Positions 41,167 through 49,664 of a stretch of 64,000 nucleotides of DNA are shown here, in pieces. The first letter of the stretch is position 1; each line of letters starts with the position of its first letter. The translations under genes were made by a program, and so were the position numbers. This stretch comes from an uncultured Oscillospiraceae bacterium. Its GTDB lineage: Bacteria; Bacillota; Clostridia; Oscillospirales; Oscillospiraceae. The notes under the pieces are model-generated. The model saw only the letters and a program-made list of their open reading frames with translations. It was not told the DNA's origin and searched no databases. The DNA lies in the NCBI GenBank assembly GCA_944382965.1, contig CALWOA010000004.1, positions 1 to 64,000 of the forward strand. The letters run 5' to 3'.

Positions 41167-42867
41167 TTATCGATAGAAAGAATTTCCGCCGATGAATTCC
41201 AGCACCAGGCTGGTGGGGGGGATTTCATCGTCCACATCTGCCTCCCGGACATAGTTGAGTACCTTGACGATATTGCGTACTTCGTCGTAATACTCGTCCT
41301 CCGGCTCTACCGCTGTCAGCAGCGGGAAAATATGCTTTTTCAGCACGGCAAGTTCGTAAAGGGTGGACGAGTTGAAAATCACATCTGCATTTTCCTGATA
41401 GGGGAAAATCCAGCGCTTTTCCCCCTGGCGGACGCTGTCCCACATATCCAAGGTGCGCTGAACAGAGGAACCACGGGTTTCATAGTCTCGCACAATCCGC
41501 CGCAGCAAACGCAGGTAGCTGGAAGGTATCCGATTGTGATCGTCCAGATTTAGGGGCAGCAGCGGGCTGACGTAGAGCCGGAAGATCAGGCTTCTGTCCA
41601 CATTCTCCGGAAGCATTGCCGGGTTCAGTCCATGAAGGCCCTCTACAATAATGACGGAATCCGGATGCAGCTGCAGCCGGTTACCTCGCCATTCCCGGCG
41701 TCCTGTGAGGAAATTGAAGGTGGGCAGTTCCACCTCTTCCCCTTCCAGGAGCTTGCGCATATCCTCCCGGAACAGGGCTGTATCAATGGTATTAATGTGT
41801 TCCAGGTCCAGCTTTCCATCCGGGCCGGGCGCTATTTTATCTCGGTCGATGTAGTAATCATCCAGGCTCATCAGGATGGGCTTTTTCCCATGGACCCGCA
41901 GCTGGGTTGCAAGGCGGTGGGCAGAGGTGGTCTTTCCGGAAGAGCTGGGACCTGCCAACATCACTGCCTTGGCTCCACGCTGACACACCAGATCCGCCAC
42001 CTGGGAATACCGCTTCTCGTGAAGGGCTTCGTTCACCCGAATCAGTTCCCGAATCCGTCCGCTAACCGTCAAATCATTCAAATCCGCCACGGTCTCGCAC
42101 TCCATCAGGGTGCACCAGCGCTCTCCTTCATTATAGACGCTGAAGAAGTTGGGCATGGAGGGCACCTTTGCGCAGACATCCGGGTTCTCATCATCGGGAT
42201 AAACAAAGATAAATCCCCCATCTGCCGGTAGAATGTCCCACACCGTTAAATAGGCCGTGGAAGGAACCATTTCGCCATAGTAATAATCGGCAAAATCTCC
42301 GTAGGAATACTCATCAAAATAGGTTTCCGTCCGCCAGGACAGGAGTCTGGCCTTATCCATCTGTCCAGCTTTGGTATAACGCGCAATGGCGCTTTCCAGG
42401 CTCACTCTGCGACGGATCAGGGGAATATCAGCCTGCACCAGTTTCCGCACCTGTTCTTTCAGGCGAGAAGCGGAAAAATCCGCCGCTCCATCCACCTGGA
42501 TAAATACACTGGAACCCAAAGTACAATTCATTTTGGCTTTGGCCTGGGGCCACAGCTGTTCCAGCGCCAAAAACAGCACAAACTGCGTTGTCCGGACGTA
42601 GCACTCCTTCCCTGCCGCATCGCCGTAGTACAATAGGCGCACTTCGCCCTTGGACGCAGCCATGGCACGCCGCATGGACGGTCTGTCGGCATCCGCCTCT
42701 TTCTGCCGGACCGGAATGTAGTTCAAGGTAAACACTTCTCCTGCCAGTTTGGCTGCCAGTGGACGCTGCGACAAAGCCTGACCCTGAATTCCCAATTGAT
42801 TGACCAAATCCAACAGGCTCTGACTCGGCTGGGCCAGAATTGTCCGTCCATCAATGCACAAGTTCAT
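41167..42867 (-). CDS. Nucleoside (uridine) kinase with TGS and SAD domains
   Basis: A 566-residue protein. The N terminus resembles a TGS domain (CIDGRTILAQPSQSLLDLVNQL) and a threonyl-tRNA-synthetase second additional domain up to about residue 250. A uridine-kinase-like P-loop domain follows with GPSSSGKTTSAHRLATQL at about 305, SLDDYYIDRDKI and VIIVEGLHGLNPAM. This fused architecture is common in Clostridia and is annotated as nucleoside kinase; substrate is not proven. GAGGAGG precedes the ATG, and a consensus promoter lies 42 bp upstream. Confidence 0.88.
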   Translation of the reverse strand: MNLCIDGRTILAQPSQSLLDLVNQLGIQGQALSQRPLAAKLAGEVFTLNYIPVRQKEADADRPSMRRAMAASKGEVRLLYYGDAAGKECYVRTTQFVLFLALEQLWPQAKAKMNCTLGSSVFIQVDGAADFSASRLKEQVRKLVQADIPLIRRRVSLESAIARYTKAGQMDKARLLSWRTETYFDEYSYGDFADYYYGEMVPSTAYLTVWDILPADGGFIFVYPDDENPDVCAKVPSMPNFFSVYNEGERWCTLMECETVADLNDLTVSGRIRELIRVNEALHEKRYSQVADLVCQRGAKAVMLAGPSSSGKTTSAHRLATQLRVHGKKPILMSLDDYYIDRDKIAPGPDGKLDLEHINTIDTALFREDMRKLLEGEEVELPTFNFLTGRREWRGNRLQLHPDSVIIVEGLHGLNPAMLPENVDRSLIFRLYVSPLLPLNLDDHNRIPSSYLRLLRRIVRDYETRGSSVQRTLDMWDSVRQGEKRWIFPYQENADVIFNSSTLYELAVLKKHIFPLLTAVEPEDEYYDEVRNIVKVLNYVREADVDDEIPPTSLVLEFIGGNSFYR

Positions 42868-42908
42868 AAAGGCACCTCCTCAGGCGAATCATGCAAATTC
42901 TTTGGTTC

Positions 42909-42937
42909 ATTATATCAAAGAATCCGGGCCGCCGCAA
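42909..42937 (-). promoter_or_regulatory. Promoter of the nucleoside kinase gene
   Basis: On the minus strand TTGCGG and TATAAT with 17-nt spacing. Confidence 0.8.
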
Positions 42938-42991
42938 GTTTTTCGGAAGTACAAACTGTAAACGAAGTGTAACAAATCCGGAATAAAAAAG

Positions 42992-43022
42992 AAAAAACTC
43001 CGACGCGATTGCATCGGAGTTT
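42992..43022 (-). terminator. Terminator after tRNA-Gly
   Basis: On the minus strand AAACTCCGATGC pairs with GCGTCGGAGTTT (one G-U) and six T end the stem. It directly follows the CCA. Confidence 0.85.
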
Positions 43023-43023
43023 A

Positions 43024-43099
43024 TGGAGCGGGTGACGAGGCTCGAACTCGCTACCTCCACCTTGGCAAGGTGGCGCTCTACCAGATGAGCTACACCCGC
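43024..43099 (-). tRNA. tRNA-Gly (GCC)
   Basis: A 76-nt tRNA with encoded CCA. The acceptor GCGGGTG pairs with CACCCGC. The anticodon stem CCACC/GGTGG encloses TTGCCAA, anticodon GCC. The T arm has GAGTTCGAGCCTC. Confidence 0.95.
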
Positions 43100-43113
43100 G
43101 GGGAACATGGCTT

Positions 43114-43141
43114 ATTATAGCGAAGTTTCAGAAAATGTCAA
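43114..43141 (-). promoter_or_regulatory. Promoter of tRNA-Gly
   Basis: On the minus strand TTGACA and TATAAT with a 16-nt spacer, 14 bp before the tRNA. Confidence 0.9.
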
Positions 43142-43164
43142 GCCTTTTTTTCAAAAATGTCAAA

Positions 43165-44325
43165 TTATTTTTCTTCCTGGGTTTCTGCCGTCTCTGCCAC
43201 CGTTTCCTGGGGCTGCTGAGAAGGCTGCACCGCAGCGCTATGCCCGGCAGCGGTACAAGCAGGATACATGGAATAATCCCAGACATAGTCTTCCATCTGC
43301 GTATCCGAAAGTTCCCGGAATCCGCCGTTTTCACTGCACCACAACAGATCCACATGATAATACTGTCCATCATCGAGTACGATGTTCCAGGTCCATGGTT
43401 CACCGGCATGGGTACCCGTGACTATCAGGCATTCCAGTCCTGCCCCCCGGCACATGGCTGCATATACCCGGGCAAAGGCACGGCTATCGCCCACACCATG
43501 CCGCAGCAGGCTGTAGGCCGGAGTAATGGAAGTTTCTATTTTGTAATCAAAGCGTTCCATCAGAAATGCATACAGCTGGGCATACTTCTGACGGTCTGCA
43601 TCGTCTCCGCTGACGTACAGGGAAGCTGCGTCAAACACCGGCTTGACCTGTGACTGCATCCGGCGCAGAGAGTCCCGGCCATTCTGGTAAGTAAACACCA
43701 ATTCCACGACCCGACTGATACCGCTTCCGTAAACCGCTTCCGTTACTTGGGGCGTTTCCATGACAATCTGGGGGTTCTCCAGGGAATAATCCTGCACCAG
43801 CTGGGTATAGTCCACCGGTTCATAATCTTCCACCAGCAGAACAATTCCGGATTCAAAGCCCGCCATTGCGTCCGTAACAATGCGCTTTGCCGCCTCTACA
43901 TCTTTCGCTGTGCGGATGCTCTGAATCTCCGTTCTACCGTGGAGATAAAGGACGTTCACCGCTACTGCCGGCTGGCCTACGCTGGTACCCAGTTCGTATT
44001 GAATTTCCTTTACAGCATAAGCGGTAATAGGATCATAGGCCATAACGTGGCGAACCGCCTGTTCCATCCCCTGCTGTACCGTCTGCTGAGGATATTCAGA
44101 GATATCGATGGCAGCCATCTCCGTCCCAGATGCCACGATTTTCTTCAGCGCCTCAATCAATTCCCCATAACTGGAGGCGGAAATCACTTCCGACTGATTG
44201 CTCTGCCGCTGATTTTGATGGGAGGTGACGGACGCATATCTGCCATCGAGCCAGCCGCAGCCTGACAGCAGCAGGCTGGCAGCCAGCCCAATCAGGATAC
44301 AGGCCAGTTTCTTTCTGTTGCACAT
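43165..44325 (-). CDS. Lipoprotein with a degenerate transglutaminase-like domain
   Basis: About 386 residues. The signal peptide ends in the lipobox LLLSGC, then a linker and a long middle part of mixed helix and strand (AVRHVMAYDPITAYAVKEIQYEL...). The transglutaminase-like domain is near residues 290-345. At the catalytic positions the cysteine is serine (GVGDSRAFARVYAAMCRGAGL) and the histidine is threonine (EPWTWNIVLDDG); the aspartate in YYHVDLLW is kept. It is thus probably not a protease or transglutaminase but a binding or structural protein. The ATG at 44325 has AGGAG 9 nt upstream. Its gene follows yitT by 15 bp. Confidence 0.8.
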   Translation of the reverse strand: MCNRKKLACILIGLAASLLLSGCGWLDGRYASVTSHQNQRQSNQSEVISASSYGELIEALKKIVASGTEMAAIDISEYPQQTVQQGMEQAVRHVMAYDPITAYAVKEIQYELGTSVGQPAVAVNVLYLHGRTEIQSIRTAKDVEAAKRIVTDAMAGFESGIVLLVEDYEPVDYTQLVQDYSLENPQIVMETPQVTEAVYGSGISRVVELVFTYQNGRDSLRRMQSQVKPVFDAASLYVSGDDADRQKYAQLYAFLMERFDYKIETSITPAYSLLRHGVGDSRAFARVYAAMCRGAGLECLIVTGTHAGEPWTWNIVLDDGQYYHVDLLWCSENGGFRELSDTQMEDYVWDYSMYPACTAAGHSAAVQPSQQPQETVAETAETQEEK

Positions 44326-44340
44326 ACACCCCATCTCCTG

Positions 44341-45204
44341 TCAAAGGGAATTCTGAGAATACCGGGAAAATCCGTCTCCCAGCACCTGGTGGGCCTCCTG
44401 TACGATCACAAAAGCAGCCGGGTCAATTTCCATAACCAGTTCCTTCAGTTCCGTAATCTGCTGCTTTTTCACCGCCGTCAGCACCACCATCATCTGCTGA
44501 TGGGTATAGCTGCCTTCCGCATGAAGTAAGGTTGCCCCCCGATCCAGCTTGGTGCCGATGGCCTGGGCGATGGCAGCATGTTCCTTGGTAATAATCAGCG
44601 CCACCTTGGAATAGTCAAACCGATATACCACTGCGTCAATCACCTTGCCGGTGATAAACACCGCCACACCGGTATACAGCGCCTTAGTCACATCCTGGAA
44701 CACAACGCCCGTCAACACCACCACAAAGGCATCAAATGCCATGGTAATCTGTCCGATGGGTACGTTCCGGTAGCGCAGTTTCAAAAGCCGCACCAGAATG
44801 TCCGAACCTCCGGTGGAACTGCCGCAGATAAAAACCATACCCAGTCCCAGACCGCACAGCGTTCCGCCATACAGCGCTCCAATGAGGGGTTCCAGGGTCA
44901 GATTGGCAATGCCACTCAGCCCATCGATCAGGACGGAGCTCAAGAGCATTCCCAAAAGGCTTCCGCAAAAGAAACGCTTTCCGATTTTCGCACCGCCCAG
45001 GACAAACAAGGGCAAATTCAGCAGAATCGACAGAGTACCCACACTTCCGAATCCTGCTACTTCCACAAATGCCATAGCCAGACCGGAAATGCCGCCAGGG
45101 TTCAGATCGTTGGGCTGCAAAAACAGCACAAATCCCAAGGCAAACAGACTGCTGCCCACTATGGTAACCGGAATCCATCCGTAATCATGCCAAAGTTTGC
45201 CCAT
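44341..45204 (-). CDS. YitT-family membrane protein
   Basis: A 287-residue protein with five to six membrane segments in the DUF161 part (GSSLFALGFVLFLQPNDLNPGGISGLAMAF, IGALYGGTLCGLGLGMVFICGSSTGGSDILVRLL). A cytoplasmic DUF2179 domain is at the C terminus (LLHAEGSYTHQQMMVVLTAVKKQQITELKELVMEIDPAAFVIVQEAHQVLGDGF). Function unknown. It follows parC by 32 bp with GGAGGAGG before the ATG, so it may share that transcript. Confidence 0.92.
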   Translation of the reverse strand: MGKLWHDYGWIPVTIVGSSLFALGFVLFLQPNDLNPGGISGLAMAFVEVAGFGSVGTLSILLNLPLFVLGGAKIGKRFFCGSLLGMLLSSVLIDGLSGIANLTLEPLIGALYGGTLCGLGLGMVFICGSSTGGSDILVRLLKLRYRNVPIGQITMAFDAFVVVLTGVVFQDVTKALYTGVAVFITGKVIDAVVYRFDYSKVALIITKEHAAIAQAIGTKLDRGATLLHAEGSYTHQQMMVVLTAVKKQQITELKELVMEIDPAAFVIVQEAHQVLGDGFSRYSQNSL

Positions 45205-45236
45205 ATTGGAACCTCCTCCTGGAATCTCTTCCCGGA

Positions 45237-47486
45237 TTATACGTCAAATGTCTGCTGTTTATCCGGGCTGTCCTCATCTTTCAAGAGCATGCCCGCCGTA
45301 GGAATAGTTTTGCTGCGATAGCGGCTTTCGTTGACGATTCCGCTGGTTTCCAGCAGCACCGCCTGGGCCAATACCGCTTTTTTCTTCAGCGACATCACTG
45401 CCACGCCCTGGGTATTGCGGGTAGTTTTGGGGAGCAGCTGGGCGGTGGAGAAAATCAGAGCGCGTCCATCCGAGGAATACAGTACCATCTGTGCATCCTG
45501 CTCCAGCGCCATAACGCTGACCAGAGGACTCTTATCACTGTAAGCACCGGTCAGCTTTTTCCGGTTGGTCTTGGTTTCATAAGCGGACAAGGAAACCTTG
45601 GCTACCTTACCATTTTCAAAGAAGAACAGCACAAACCCCTTATAATCTCCGCAGAATACCAGCGCCGCCATGTTCTCTCCCGGTTCAAATCCCAGCTTCT
45701 GAGGCAGATAGTCGCCAAGAAGGGACGCTTTGCCATCGTCAAAATCAGAAAGTCTTGACTTGTAGCACTGGAATTGATCGGTAAACACCAGGAATTCTGC
45801 GCGGTTGGTGGTTTCCTTGGAGAAAAGCAGACTGTCTCCTTCTTTGAATTTCTGTTCACCACTCATTCGCAGGGACTGCTGGGTGATCTTCTTCAGATAG
45901 CCTTCTTTGGACAGGAATACGGTCACGGCATAATCTGCCGCTGCCGGCTCCTCTTCTTCCACTGCCGCTTCCTGGAAACCGTAGATAATTTCCGTTTTCC
46001 GAGGCTTTCCATACTTGGAAGAAACCGCCTCCAGTTCCCGGATAATCACGTTTTTCAGCTTCCGGGAGCTGTTGAGGGTATCCTGCAAGTCTGCGATTTC
46101 CTGCTCCAGCTGGTCAATGACCTTTGTTTGCTTCAGGATGTATTCCTTATTGATATTGCGCAGCTTAATCTCCGCCACGAAGTTGGCCTGGATCTCGTCA
46201 ATGCCGAAGCCGATCATCAGGTTCGGCACCACTTCACTTTCCAGTTCCGTTTCGCGAATGGTGCGGATGGCCTTGTCAATGTCCAGCAAGATCCGAGCCA
46301 AGCCTTTCAGCAAGTGCAGACGCTCTTCCTTTTTCTGAATCTGGAAGAAAATCCGGCGTTTGATGCATTCGGTACGCCAGGCCGTCCACTCCTGCAAAAT
46401 TTCTCCCACACCCATCACCCGAGGCATGCCGCCGATGAGGATGTTGAAGTTGCAGGGGAAGCTGTCCTGCAAGGGAGTCAGCCGGAACAGCTTCTGCATC
46501 AGCTTCTCCGGTTCCACGCCCCGTTTCAGGTCGATAGTCAGTTTCAGGCCATTCAGGTCGGTTTCGTCCCGCATGTCGGCAATTTCCCGGATTTTTCCCG
46601 CCTTAATCAGCTCCGCTACCTTATCCATAATCACTTCGGTAGCAGTAGTGTAGGGAATTTCCGTAATTTCAATCAAATTGCCATCCTTGACATAGCGCCA
46701 TTTTGCCCGGAGTTTGAAGCTTCCCCGGCCGGTGGTGTAGATGTCACGGGTCGCGCTTTCGTCAAACAGCAGTTCCCCGCCGGTGGAAAAATCCGGGCCG
46801 GGCAGAGTCTCCAGCAGGTCGTGATCCGGATTTTTCATCAGGGCAATGGTAGTATCGCAGATTTCCTTCAGGTTAAAGGAACATATGTTGCTGGCCATGC
46901 CAACAGCAATGCCTTGGTTGGCGGAAACCAGCACGTTGGGGAAGGTGGTAGGCAAAAGGGTCGGCTCTTTCATGGTAGCATCGTAGTTGTCCACCATGTC
47001 CACAGTATCGCTGTCGATATCCCGGAAAATTTCCCCACAGATGGGGTCCAGCTTCGCCTCGGTATACCGGGAGGCAGCATAAGCCATGTCCCGGGAGTAA
47101 ACTTTGCCGAAGTTGCCCTTGGAATCCACAAAGGGATGCAGCAGGGATTCATTGCCCTTGGCCAGACGTACCATGGTTTCATAGATGGCGGCATCGCCGT
47201 GGGGATTTAGGCGCATGGTCTGGCCCACAATGTTTGCCGACTTGGTTCTGCCGCCGGTAAGAAGGCCCATTTTGTACATGGTATACAGCAGCTTCCGGTG
47301 GGAAGGCTTGAATCCGTCAATCTCCGGAATCGCCCGGGAGACAATGACCGACATGGCATAGGGCATGTAGTTCAGTTCCAAGGTTTCGGAAATGGGCTGC
47401 TCGGTGGTGGAGCCGTGAAGCCCCATAATGCCATCGGTATTGATTTTTCGTTTATTCTGTTCCGGTTCCTGTTTCTTGCGTGCCAT
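45237..47486 (-). CDS. Type IIA DNA topoisomerase subunit A, divergent (ParC/GyrA-like)
   Basis: A 749-residue breakage-reunion subunit. The N terminus has YAMSVIVSRAIPEIDGFKPSHRKLLYTMYKMG, the catalytic tyrosine Y141 in AYAASRYTEAKL, and GVEPEKLMQKLFRLTPLQDSF. The coiled-coil region is near residues 430-490. The C-terminal part has beta-pinwheel-like repeats but no clear GyrA box. Many positions differ from housekeeping GyrA and ParC, which suggests a third, Clostridia-type enzyme in addition to gyrase. It follows the B subunit by 42 bp. Confidence 0.85.
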   Translation of the reverse strand: MARKKQEPEQNKRKINTDGIMGLHGSTTEQPISETLELNYMPYAMSVIVSRAIPEIDGFKPSHRKLLYTMYKMGLLTGGRTKSANIVGQTMRLNPHGDAAIYETMVRLAKGNESLLHPFVDSKGNFGKVYSRDMAYAASRYTEAKLDPICGEIFRDIDSDTVDMVDNYDATMKEPTLLPTTFPNVLVSANQGIAVGMASNICSFNLKEICDTTIALMKNPDHDLLETLPGPDFSTGGELLFDESATRDIYTTGRGSFKLRAKWRYVKDGNLIEITEIPYTTATEVIMDKVAELIKAGKIREIADMRDETDLNGLKLTIDLKRGVEPEKLMQKLFRLTPLQDSFPCNFNILIGGMPRVMGVGEILQEWTAWRTECIKRRIFFQIQKKEERLHLLKGLARILLDIDKAIRTIRETELESEVVPNLMIGFGIDEIQANFVAEIKLRNINKEYILKQTKVIDQLEQEIADLQDTLNSSRKLKNVIIRELEAVSSKYGKPRKTEIIYGFQEAAVEEEEPAAADYAVTVFLSKEGYLKKITQQSLRMSGEQKFKEGDSLLFSKETTNRAEFLVFTDQFQCYKSRLSDFDDGKASLLGDYLPQKLGFEPGENMAALVFCGDYKGFVLFFFENGKVAKVSLSAYETKTNRKKLTGAYSDKSPLVSVMALEQDAQMVLYSSDGRALIFSTAQLLPKTTRNTQGVAVMSLKKKAVLAQAVLLETSGIVNESRYRSKTIPTAGMLLKDEDSPDKQQTFDV

Positions 47487-47528
47487 AGTTGGCTCCTTTA
47501 CAACTTGTTACAAAACATCCGGAAAACA

Positions 47529-49511
47529 TCAGGAAATATCTGCCAGTTCCAGATATTTCGCTCCGTTTTCCGCGATAAAGTTCTTTCTTTCCTGCAGGCC
47601 GTCCCCCAGAAGGACATCAAAGTAGTGGGCGGTGCGCTCGGCATCCTCCGGCATGACTTTGATCAGCCGGCGGGTTTCCGGATTCATGGTGGTCATCCAC
47701 ATCATTTCCGGTTCGTTCTCGCCCAAACCCTTGGAGCGCTGGATGGTGACCTTTTTGCCTTCCAGCTCTTTCAGAATTTTCACTTTTTCCTGCTCATTGT
47801 AGGCAAACCAGGTCTTGTCCTTGCAGGTGATTTCAAACAGCGGAGATTCCGCGATAAATACATAGCCGTCCCGGATCAGCGTCGGGCACAGCCGGTAGAG
47901 CATGGTCAAAATCAGGGTACGGATCTGGAAGCCGTCCACGTCCGCATCGGTACAGATGACCACTTTGCTCCAGCGAAGGTTGTCCAGGTCAAAGCTGCTC
48001 AGTTCTTTGGCTTTCTTCCCCTGAACCTCCACGCCGCAGCCCAGCACTTTCATCAGGTCTGTAATGATGGGAGAAGCAAAAATTTTACTATAATCCGCTT
48101 TCAGGCAGTTGAGGATTTTTCCCCGGACGGGCATGATGCCCTGGAACTCCGCATCCCGGCTTTGCTTGACGCTGCCCAGTGCGGAGTCGCCCTCCACGAT
48201 ATACAGTTCCCGGCGGCTGGTATCCCGGCTGCGGCAGTCTACAAATTTCTGCACCCGGTTGGCAATATCGATGGAGCCAGACAGCTTTTTCTTGACGCTG
48301 GACTTGGTTTTTTCCGCAGACTCTCTGGCCCGTTTATTCACCAGAATCTGCTCAGCAGCTTTAGCTGCCTCCTGGGCGTTCTCAATAAACCAGACTTGCA
48401 GCTGCTCTTTGAAGAATGCCGTCATGGCATCCTGGGTAAACTTGGAGTTTACAGACTTTTTGGTCTGGTTTTCAAAGCAACCAATGGTAGAGAAGCAGTT
48501 GGTCACCAGAATCAGGCTGTCCTGAATGTCCTGGAACAGGATTTTACTCTCATTCTTGGTATATTTGTTGTTATCCCGGAGGTATTTGTCAAAGGCTGCA
48601 GTAAATCCCAGCCGCACTGCCCGGTCAGGGCTGCCGCCGTATTCCAGCCAGGAGGAGTTATGATAGTACTCCGTGTGGCTCAGCTGCTTGCTGAAGCAGA
48701 AGGAAGCGGTGATTTTCAGCTTCATTTCCGGGCGGTTTTCCGCATCCCGGCCCCGGCGTTCCGTTTCCCAGTAGACGGGCATAGTGAAGGCGTTATCCCC
48801 TACCAATTCCTCAATATACTGACGGATGCCGTTTTCGTAGCAGAATTCTTCGGTTTCGAATTTTCCGCCCACCTGATTGCGGAAACGGAAGGTAATGCCC
48901 TTATTCACCACAGCCTGACGGCGCAGCACATCCCGGTAGTATTCCACGGGAATCCGAATATCAGTAAACACTTCCTTATCCGGTTTCCAGCGGAAGCAGG
49001 AACCGGTTTTTTTCCGGTCAGCAGGCTGCTTTTTCAGGCCGCCAACATTGCGGCCCTTTTCAAAGTGCAGGTCATACCGATACCCATCCCGGCGGATGGT
49101 TGCATCAAAAAACTCGGATGCATACTGGGTAGCGCAGGAACCAAGACCATTGAGGCCCAGGGAATACTCGTAATTTTCGCCGTTTTCCCCGTACTTGCCG
49201 CCGGCGTACATTTCGCAGAACACCAGTTCCCAGTTGTACCGTTTTTCTTTCTCGTTATAGTCCACCGGGCAGCCCCGGCCAAAGTCCTCCACCTCTACAC
49301 TCAAATCTTCATAGCGGGTGACAATAATGGTATCGCCGTGGCCCTCACGGGCTTCGTCAATGGCGTTGGAGAGAATCTCAAACACCGCATGCTTGCAGCC
49401 TTCCAGATCGTCGGAGCCGAAGATAACCGCGGGACGCTTTCGCACCCGGTCCTCTCCTTTGAGCATGGAGATACTGGAATTGCCATATTGTTCTTGCTTT
49501 TTTGTTGCCAT
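47529..49511 (-). CDS. Type IIA DNA topoisomerase subunit B, divergent (ParE/GyrB-like)
   Basis: A 660-residue ATPase subunit. It has the GHKL ATPase elements (AVFEILSNAIDEAREGHGDTI, and SLGLNGLGSCATQYASEFFDATI). The Toprim motifs are altered: EGDSALGSVKQSRDAEF instead of EGDSAGGSAKQGRDR, and CTDADVDGFQIRTLILTML instead of TDADVDGSHIRTL. The catalytic acids remain. C-terminal GLGENEPEMMWMTTMNPETRRL is present. It has a consensus promoter and is followed by its A subunit. Confidence 0.86.
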   Translation of the reverse strand: MATKKQEQYGNSSISMLKGEDRVRKRPAVIFGSDDLEGCKHAVFEILSNAIDEAREGHGDTIIVTRYEDLSVEVEDFGRGCPVDYNEKEKRYNWELVFCEMYAGGKYGENGENYEYSLGLNGLGSCATQYASEFFDATIRRDGYRYDLHFEKGRNVGGLKKQPADRKKTGSCFRWKPDKEVFTDIRIPVEYYRDVLRRQAVVNKGITFRFRNQVGGKFETEEFCYENGIRQYIEELVGDNAFTMPVYWETERRGRDAENRPEMKLKITASFCFSKQLSHTEYYHNSSWLEYGGSPDRAVRLGFTAAFDKYLRDNNKYTKNESKILFQDIQDSLILVTNCFSTIGCFENQTKKSVNSKFTQDAMTAFFKEQLQVWFIENAQEAAKAAEQILVNKRARESAEKTKSSVKKKLSGSIDIANRVQKFVDCRSRDTSRRELYIVEGDSALGSVKQSRDAEFQGIMPVRGKILNCLKADYSKIFASPIITDLMKVLGCGVEVQGKKAKELSSFDLDNLRWSKVVICTDADVDGFQIRTLILTMLYRLCPTLIRDGYVFIAESPLFEITCKDKTWFAYNEQEKVKILKELEGKKVTIQRSKGLGENEPEMMWMTTMNPETRRLIKVMPEDAERTAHYFDVLLGDGLQERKNFIAENGAKYLELADIS

Positions 49512-49551
49512 TTTCCTTACCTGCCATTGTTATCCATAATAATTCAATGGT

Positions 49552-49580
49552 ATTATACGCAATTTCCCCTGTAAAGTCAA
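49552..49580 (-). promoter_or_regulatory. Promoter of the topoisomerase operon
   Basis: On the minus strand TTGACT and TATAAT with 17-nt spacing, 41 bp before the B-subunit start. Confidence 0.88.
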
Positions 49581-49664
49581 CCACAGGCAATTTTGCCGTT
49601 TTTCCGTTAAGCCTGAAAGAACTTTGTTTTTTATGTCTATACTAGGGAAAAAGGAGGTTTGTTT

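Noticed and set aside
45774..47210. 478-codon open frame antisense to the topoisomerase A gene
   Set aside because: Shadow of a real gene, with Phe/His/Gln-rich nonsense product.
47298..49574. 758-codon open frame antisense to the topoisomerase B gene
   Set aside because: Explained by third-position bias of the real gene; the product has no motif and no ribosome site.
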